Assembly: GCA_030523615.1 (NCBI GenBank)
Contig: JAUNIC010000010.1
Span: forward strand, 1 to 34,186
DNA from: Bacteroidales bacterium
Lineage (GTDB): Bacteria; Bacteroidota; Bacteroidia; Bacteroidales; Bacteroidaceae
Length of the DNA stretch: 34,186 nucleotides
Direction of reading: 5' to 3'
Below the pieces are notes generated by a model that searched no databases, was not told the DNA's origin, and was given only the letters and a program-made list of their open reading frames with translations. Position 1 is the first letter of the stretch. Each line of letters opens with the position of its first letter. A program made the translations under genes and the position numbers. Shown piece after piece: positions 29,998 through 34,186 of this stretch.

Positions 29998-31122
29998 TTA
30001 TCCAAAATACTCCTGCATTCGTGCGTCGAGGAGTGTCTGCATCTTTTCGATGCTTGCGGCGATGGAAGACTTTTGTTCCTCGATGGCGGAAACGCGAGCG
30101 GCAAAGGCTTCTTGGAGGGGGAGAGGGGGGAGGGGGATGTTTATGGAAGCAAGTTCTTTGGAATTGATGTTTGCTTGGTTTACTGCTCCCTTGGCCATAT
30201 TCCGCAGCAACTTCTTCATCGAAGGCAAATTGAAGGCAACGGAAACGTACCTCGGGTGAAGTTTGTCTGTAAGCCTCACTCGAATTATGTAGCCAGCAAT
30301 GACCATGGGTTCTTCTACGTCGAACATGCAAGTTTTGCCGATGAGTTCAAGGCTGTTTGTCCGGTTGAAAAGTATATCGCCATAACGAACTATGCATTTT
30401 TCTATCTCAGCGTCAGGCACGTCAATGTATTTCAAATCGGAGAAGTCAAGATGTCCGTCGTATGAGATGTTGCACATTCGGAGGTACTTGTACTGTCCGT
30501 TGGGGCTGGCAGGACTACTTGTTCCGTATTTGATATCTGTAGTCTCTTCTCCCAACTTCTTCACTTCCCACCCCTTTTCATTAGCGACGGGATCGCCGAA
30601 AATATCGTAGAAGATGGATTGTGCGAGTTCGTCGAGTTTGGAGAGTTGCTGCTTCTTTGCCGAAATGATGGCGTTGATTTCGTCAAGCTCCTCTACTATG
30701 CGCTGCTGGATGGGGAGAGGGGGGAGGGGGATTCTTGCGTTCGTAATATTCCCGAGCTTTATGTATTTAATGATTCCGCCAATGCTTTTTTGGCGTAAAT
30801 TTTCGATATATAATTCGAAAAATTTGTGGACAAATGGAACTGTTGTTTCAGAAATGCCTTCTTTCAAAGTAATAATGTAAGTTCTTTGGTAAGCATCAAA
30901 TTTTCCTTTATAATACTTTACATTAAGGTCTCCATTTCCTGCAATAAGCACGCATTCGCAATCATAGGAATAGTTTGAAATACGCAATGGTTCTTTTGAA
31001 CATGTAAAAAATGGGTATGCACCGTCTTCACTTGCTGCATTTGCATCAAGTTTGCCAATTCTTACATTTACAATTTCTCCCAACTTCTTAATTTCCCAAC
31101 CTTCTTTCTTTATTTTTGTCAT
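29998..31122 (-). CDS. hsdS: Type I restriction-modification specificity subunit S
   Basis: This 374-residue protein has the usual two-fold HsdS layout. Target-recognition domain 1 (residues about 8-145) leads to a conserved helical spacer (ARIPLPPLPIQQRIVEEL ... QSIFYDIFGDP). Target-recognition domain 2 (about 210-315) leads to a second helix (INIPLPPLPLQEAFAARV ... LLDARMQEYFG). Each TRD contacts half of a bipartite DNA target, and the helices set the spacing. ATG 31122 opens MTKIKKEGWEIKKLGE, the standard HsdS start; the longer frame upstream has no similarity. DNA of TRD1 (about 30740-31080) is clearly AT-richer than the spacer and hsdM/hsdR, a sign of domain exchange by recombination. 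The target sequence cannot be predicted. Confidence 0.93.
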   Translation of the reverse strand: MTKIKKEGWEIKKLGEIVNVRIGKLDANAASEDGAYPFFTCSKEPLRISNYSYDCECVLIAGNGDLNVKYYKGKFDAYQRTYIITLKEGISETTVPFVHKFFELYIENLRQKSIGGIIKYIKLGNITNARIPLPPLPIQQRIVEELDEINAIISAKKQQLSKLDELAQSIFYDIFGDPVANEKGWEVKKLGEETTDIKYGTSSPASPNGQYKYLRMCNISYDGHLDFSDLKYIDVPDAEIEKCIVRYGDILFNRTNSLELIGKTCMFDVEEPMVIAGYIIRVRLTDKLHPRYVSVAFNLPSMKKLLRNMAKGAVNQANINSKELASINIPLPPLPLQEAFAARVSAIEEQKSSIAASIEKMQTLLDARMQEYFG

Positions 31123-31199
31123 TGTTTCAGAGACTTGTCGTGCTTTTCTGCTGCGAAAGGGCAGTCGGCGTAGAGCACGGAAAAATTTTACGATAGCGG

Positions 31200-31613
31200 C
31201 TACCAAAGATAATCTTCGGTGCAGCGGTCGAACTGAAGCGGAGCCTCGGCGCCGTAGCGAACGAGGATTTCGGTCACCGCCTCCTGTTCGGCAGGCGACA
31301 AGGCACGTTCGCCGTTGCGTTTCTTGTAGAAGGTGCGTTCGCCGAAGAGGGCGATGAGTTCCGAGCGGGCAGCGGCGATATTGCCATGGGGTACGGCAGC
31401 GAGGGCGCTCCTCATGCCGTAAGCCATGCGGACGGGAGCTGCATCGTAAAAGCGAGCACAATGCTCGTCGCCCGTGGCGTCGTCAGGGTGCACGATGGTG
31501 ATGCTCTCGCGGTGCGGTCCGCTCATCTCACGATAAGCCCGAGAGCGGAGGCAGGTATCGGCAACCTTGCAGGTACTATTGATACAAAGCGGGAATGTTA
31601 CGGGAGGATTCAT
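31200..31613 (-). CDS. DUF6078 family small protein
   Basis: The 137-residue product starts MNPPVTFPLCINSTCKVADT and ends FDRCTEDYLW, which fits DUF6078, a Bacteroidales family of unknown function. Conserved-looking features are an N-terminal cysteine cluster (LCINSTCKVADTCLRS) that could bind metal, a mid-segment CARFYDAAPVRMAYGM, and a C-terminal helix (LSPAEQEAVTEILVRYG). There is no signal peptide, so it is cytoplasmic. It lies 77 bp upstream of hsdS and downstream of the GxxExxY element, within the minus-strand R-M run. Whether it affects the R-M system is unknown. ATG 31613 gives the conserved start. Confidence 0.75.
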   Translation of the reverse strand: MNPPVTFPLCINSTCKVADTCLRSRAYREMSGPHRESITIVHPDDATGDEHCARFYDAAPVRMAYGMRSALAAVPHGNIAAARSELIALFGERTFYKKRNGERALSPAEQEAVTEILVRYGAEAPLQFDRCTEDYLW

Positions 31614-31645
31614 GGGGGGTATGCGTGGTTTTCTGTGTTGCAATA

Positions 31646-31764
31646 TTTTACGTGAATGTCCGTAAATGTTTAACGTTGAATTGGACGAGAATACCTGATT
31701 ACCAAAGTATATAAGTATTTACGTCCCATTTACGGATTAAATTCTCGGCCATTTACGTGAAAAG
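31646..31764. repeat. TTTACGTGAA palindrome family, empty copy b
   Basis: The left half TTTTACGTGAATGTCCGTAA with ...ACGTTGAATTGGACGAGAAT and the right half GTATTTACGTCCCATTTACG with ...ATTCTCGGCCATTTACGTGA form an imperfect inverted repeat of about 48 bp per arm with a loop of about 21 bases (31694-31714). It lies upstream of the DUF6078 gene and 16 bp from the loaded copy c. Confidence 0.85.
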
Positions 31765-31780
31765 AGTTTAATGCTTATTT

Positions 31781-32402
31781 TTTTACGTGAATGTCCGTAA
31801 ATGTTTAACGTTGAATTGGACAAGAATACTTGTTTATTGTTCCACGTTGTCAGGATCATAGATTTTGGCGTATGGATCAATGTATGGTTCAAATTCATCA
31901 TCGTCCTGTTGGATAGGCTGCATCAATTTGTCAACCATATAGCAATGGTTTTCTTTTTCGTCGTAAACATAACGTTCACCTTTTAATTGTTCGTCACCAA
32001 AGTTTATCAGCAACCCAATCTTTTTCTTTGTCAGACGCATATAGTTAAACAGTTGAGCTCGATGCGCCTTGTTTAACTTGCTGACAGATTTTAGCTCGAC
32101 GATAACGTCATCTTCTACAACGATATCCATTCGGTATGATTTTCTCATCATACGATTTTTGTAGTAACAGGGAAGATACTTCTCTGGTTCAGCTTTTACT
32201 TTTCGAGCATCGAGTTCCATACTCAAAGCCTCGTTATAAATGGGTTCGAGTAAACCATAGCCAAGTTCGTTATGAACTTCCATGGCTGCACCAATGATGG
32301 CATATATCGTTTCTTTATATTTTGTAGTTTCTAACATAATTTTGTCCAGCTAAAGTATTTACGTCCCATTTACGGATTAAATTCTCGGCCATTTACGTGA
32401 AA
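31781..32402. mobile_element. TTTACGTGAA palindrome family, loaded copy c carrying a GxxExxY gene
   Basis: The left arm (31781-31829) and right arm (32354-32402) match the two halves of the empty copies b and d almost base for base. In place of the short loop lies a 504-bp gene. Directly flanking the gene, TTGGACAAGAATA (31816-31828) is inverted upstream of its start (ATAATTTTGTCCAG, 32336-32349). The whole unit is about 622 bp. This is either a hairpin-type element with its own gene, or a gene that entered an existing palindrome. Confidence 0.65.
31834..32337 (-). CDS. GxxExxY family protein (PD-(D/E)XK nuclease fold)
   Basis: This 167-residue protein contains the family signature GLLEPIY (Gly28, Glu31, Tyr34) after an amphipathic helix (IIGAAMEVHNELGYG). 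A nuclease-like core follows, YRMDIVVEDDVIVELKS, with Asp71, Glu81 and Lys83 in the D-x(9)-ExK order of PD-(D/E)XK enzymes. The family (PDDEXK_3) has no settled function. The C-terminal 40 residues are an acidic extension (QQDDDEFEPYIDPYAKIYDP) longer than usual. The DNA is much AT-richer than hsdM and hsdR, suggesting a separate origin. The gene lies exactly in the loop of an imperfect palindrome whose empty copies stand on both sides. Its direction is the same as the R-M genes. Confidence 0.85.
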   Translation of the reverse strand: MLETTKYKETIYAIIGAAMEVHNELGYGLLEPIYNEALSMELDARKVKAEPEKYLPCYYKNRMMRKSYRMDIVVEDDVIVELKSVSKLNKAHRAQLFNYMRLTKKKIGLLINFGDEQLKGERYVYDEKENHCYMVDKLMQPIQQDDDEFEPYIDPYAKIYDPDNVEQ

Positions 32403-32423
32403 TCATTTAAACGTATAAAGTAA

Positions 32424-32534
32424 TTTTTACGAGAATGTCCGTAAATGTTTAACGTTAAATTGGACGAGAATATTTTTCCGAATGGTATTTACGTCCCATT
32501 TACGGATTAAATTCTCGGGCATTTACGTGAAAAG
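32424..32534. repeat. TTTACGTGAA palindrome family, empty copy d, overlapping the hsdM end
   Basis: It has the same arms as copies b and c, with a short loop (TTTTTCCGAATG, about 32472-32483). The right end ATTTACGTGAAAAG overlaps the last codons of hsdM and supplies its stop codon (TAA on the minus strand, 32523-32525). Copies b, c and d are separated by only 16 and 21 bp. Confidence 0.85.
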
Positions 32535-34052
32535 TCTCTTCAGCCGCTCCATGCGCTGCTGCACATCGGCTTCGAGGGCCTCGATCTCGGCGAAGATGAC
32601 CTCGGGAGCATCGTAGTGAACCTGCTCGCGCTCCACCTCCTTGTACTTGTTGATGGAGAGGTCGTAGTCGTTGGCGCGTATCTCGTCGGCGGGGACAAAG
32701 AAGCTCTGGTCCTTGCGGGTGCGGTCGGCCTCGGCCTGGCCTGAGCCTGTCGAAGGGGCATCGAGATTGCGGAAACGCTCGATGATGTCGGGAATGTCGT
32801 TGGCGGCAATGGGCTGGCGCTTGTCGTCGAGCGAGAAGCCGTCGGCCTTCATATCGTAGAACCATACGCGGTCCGTGCCGCCGCTGTTGGTCTTCGTGAA
32901 GATGAGGATGGCGGTGCTCACACCGGCATACGGCTTGAATACACCCGAAGGCATGGAGATGACGGCGCGGAGGCACTGGCCGTCGACGAGTTCCTTGCGG
33001 ATAGCTTTGTGCGCCGTGCTGCTTCCGAAGAGCACACCATCGGGCACGATCGAGGCACAGCGGCCGCCGGGTTCGAGCGAACGGATGAACTGCGAGATAA
33101 AGAGCAGCTCCGTCTTTTTCGTCTTGGCGAGGGCGAGGATCTTCTTGTTCACCTGCTCATAGTCGAGGCTGCCGGCGAAGGGCGGGTTGGCAAGGATGAG
33201 CGAGTAGTCGTCCTCGTCCTCGTTGTCGGACGAGAGCGAGTCGCGCCAGGCGATGTGGGGATTCGTCACGTCGTGGAGCATCATGTTCATGGCGCCGATG
33301 CGCAGCATCGTCTGGTCGGTGTCGAAACCGAAGAACGTCTGGTTGTTGAAGACGTCCTTTGCCGCCTTGTCGGTGCGCAGACGGTCGCGCTCGTGCTCCG
33401 TGATGTAGCGCGCACTCTCGACGATGAAGCCTGCCGAACCCATCGCGGGGTCGCAGATGCGGTCGCCGAGGCGCGGCTCCATGAGGTTGACCATCATGGC
33501 GATGATGTGGCGCGGCGTGCGGAATTGGCCGTTGGTGCTGCTTGCCGCCATCTTGCCGAGGATGTACTCGTAGACGTCGCCCATAGCATCACGTTTGTCC
33601 ATGGGGAGCGAATCAATCTCGTCGACCACGCGCTGGAGGGTGCGGGCATTGGGGATGAGGAAGATGGCGTTCTTCATGTAGCGCGCGTAGGCGGAAGCTT
33701 CGCCGCTGCCAATCTGGCGAATGAAGGGGAAGACGCTCTTCTGGACGATGGCAAACATATTGTCGGCCGAGAAGTCGCGGAAGGTGTGCCATCGCATATC
33801 ATCGTAACGCACGGGCACAGCAGAAGGCCCGTCCTCGGGGTTGAGCCATTCGCCGTCGGGGAAGGTGGGGTTGGACAGTTTGTTGCCAAAGATGTTGGCG
33901 GTCTTCTCCTGTCGCAGCTGACTGTCGTCGATCATCTTCATGAAGAAGAGGTACGTCATCTGCTCGAGTATGGTGATGGGGTTTGTGATGCCTGCCGTCC
34001 AGAAGATGTCCCATATCTGGTCCACCTTATTCTTGATATCGCCTGTAATCAT
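32523..34052 (-). CDS. hsdM: Type I restriction-modification methyltransferase subunit M
   Basis: This 509-residue N6-adenine methyltransferase has an N-terminal HsdM helical domain (MITGDIKNKVDQIWDIFWTA). The AdoMet motif is DPAMGSAGFIVE (near residue 205) and the catalytic motif is NPPFAGS (near 288). Downstream are SIVPDGVLFGSS and PYAGVSTAILIFTK. With HsdS it methylates the target and directs HsdR. ATG 34052 is the standard start. Near the C-terminus, residues about 429-441 read DAPSTGSGQAEADRT; the PSTGSGQA part is encoded by a copy of the widespread repeat CCTTCGACAGGCTCAGG. The last three codons and the stop come from palindrome copy d. The other R-M genes follow on the same strand, with the palindrome cluster interrupting between hsdM and hsdS. 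Confidence 0.94.
   Translation of the reverse strand: MITGDIKNKVDQIWDIFWTAGITNPITILEQMTYLFFMKMIDDSQLRQEKTANIFGNKLSNPTFPDGEWLNPEDGPSAVPVRYDDMRWHTFRDFSADNMFAIVQKSVFPFIRQIGSGEASAYARYMKNAIFLIPNARTLQRVVDEIDSLPMDKRDAMGDVYEYILGKMAASSTNGQFRTPRHIIAMMVNLMEPRLGDRICDPAMGSAGFIVESARYITEHERDRLRTDKAAKDVFNNQTFFGFDTDQTMLRIGAMNMMLHDVTNPHIAWRDSLSSDNEDEDDYSLILANPPFAGSLDYEQVNKKILALAKTKKTELLFISQFIRSLEPGGRCASIVPDGVLFGSSTAHKAIRKELVDGQCLRAVISMPSGVFKPYAGVSTAILIFTKTNSGGTDRVWFYDMKADGFSLDDKRQPIAANDIPDIIERFRNLDAPSTGSGQAEADRTRKDQSFFVPADEIRANDYDLSINKYKEVEREQVHYDAPEVIFAEIEALEADVQQRMERLKRLFT
32739..32757. repeat. CCTTCGACAGGCTCAGG-type repeat inside hsdM
   Basis: On the minus strand the stretch reads CCTTCGACAGGCTCAGGCC, a dispersed sequence known from many bacterial genomes and often translated as PSTGSGQA. 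It adds residues between FRNLD and ADRTRKDQSF without breaking the frame. Confidence 0.65.
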
Positions 34053-34186
34053 GTGTGTGTCTATTTTGTAGATAAGTTTTTTGGGAACAAAAATTGCTCG
34101 AAATTCTTCATTTGGGGTGGAACAAAAATTTTCCGAAATTCTTGCGCTCCAGTAGGTGCTCAGGCGCAAGCGGAGTCCCCAAAAAT
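34053..34186. other. Region upstream of hsdM with direct repeats
   Basis: GGAACAAAAATT followed after three bases by CGAAATTCTT occurs twice (34084-34108 and 34119-34143), 35 bp apart. A 7-bp hairpin CTTGCGC/GCGCAAG follows (34141-34147 with 34164-34170). GGAACAAAAATT also occurs in the palindrome at 24955-25126. No clear TAnnTTTG box was found, so the hsdM promoter is not identified and may lie beyond the window. Confidence 0.5.

Noticed and set aside
30116..30136. GAGAGGGGGGAGGGGGA stretches in hsdS (also 30716-30732) as inserted G-run repeats
   Set aside because: They encode the IPLPPLPxQ motif that belongs to the conserved regions of HsdS proteins, so they are native coding sequence.
29998..30331. 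Upstream extension of the Bro-N gene into hsdS
   Set aside because: The extension is an Arg/His/Pro-rich shadow of hsdS in another frame. The conserved domain begins at MTEQHK (29977).
31646..32534. Palindrome cluster as an hsdS inversion or phase-variation site
   Set aside because: There is only one hsdS gene, no silent TRD cassettes and no recombinase in the window, and the repeats do not lie inside hsdS.

Overview
The window looks like a chromosome segment of a Bacteroidales bacterium, most likely Prevotellaceae. The evidence is a SusC/SusD pair, lipoproteins with Bacteroidales-type signals, TAnnTTTG-type promoter boxes without Shine-Dalgarno sequences, several secreted proteins ending in a YDLxGRR...GRK(x)IK-type tail, and families largely confined to Bacteroidales (DUF6029, DUF6078, SusR-type regulators). 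Most genes are GC-rich. The gene between hsdM and the DUF6078 gene, and part of hsdS, are clearly AT-richer. No rRNA, tRNA, integrase, transposase or CRISPR array was found. All calls are by eye, without database searches.

Region 1 (1-7410), envelope redox and metal handling. A minus-strand run reads tlpA-like thioredoxin, DUF6029 outer-membrane protein, Omp28-like lipoprotein with a CxxC, then a small secreted protein. Divergent from it are a TonB-dependent receptor and a secreted HMA-domain metallochaperone, probably for copper or a similar soft metal. Both divergent promoters can be read between 4288 and 4431.

Region 2 (7411-24855), alpha-glucan use. All genes are on the plus strand: two paralogous GH13 amylases, a SusR-type membrane regulator, susC, susD, a SusE/F-like lipoprotein with three starch-binding modules, a DUF4886 SGNH protein, and a giant protein starting as a SusB-like GH97. 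The GH97 domain stops before its last catalytic segment and continues into adhesin-like modules. Three perfect 14-bp palindromes at exact 22-bp spacing lie between susR and susC and are candidate operators. Two near-identical 124-bp elements with terminal inverted repeats fill the susC-susD and susD-susE gaps.

Region 3 (25172-34186), Type I restriction-modification, all on the minus strand: hsdM, a GxxExxY nuclease-fold gene, a DUF6078 gene, hsdS, a truncated Bro-N gene with an out-of-frame winged-helix remnant, a four-helix-bundle gene broken by one amber codon, then hsdR.

The window is crowded with hairpin-forming repeats of at least five families: G/C-run hairpins and TIR pairs, CTAG arrays with a 9-bp period, AATTCGGGA hairpins, long AT-rich palindromes, and a TTTACGTGAA/GGACG palindrome. 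Several sit in frame inside coding sequences (Omp28-like, TonB receptor, second amylase, HsdR twice, HsdM). The most unusual structure is at 31646-32534. Three tandem copies of one imperfect palindrome stand between hsdM and the DUF6078 gene, and the middle copy carries the GxxExxY gene in place of the short loop. An empty relative forms the core of a 440-bp palindrome at 19209-19646. This could be a hairpin-type mobile element with a loaded form and empty forms.
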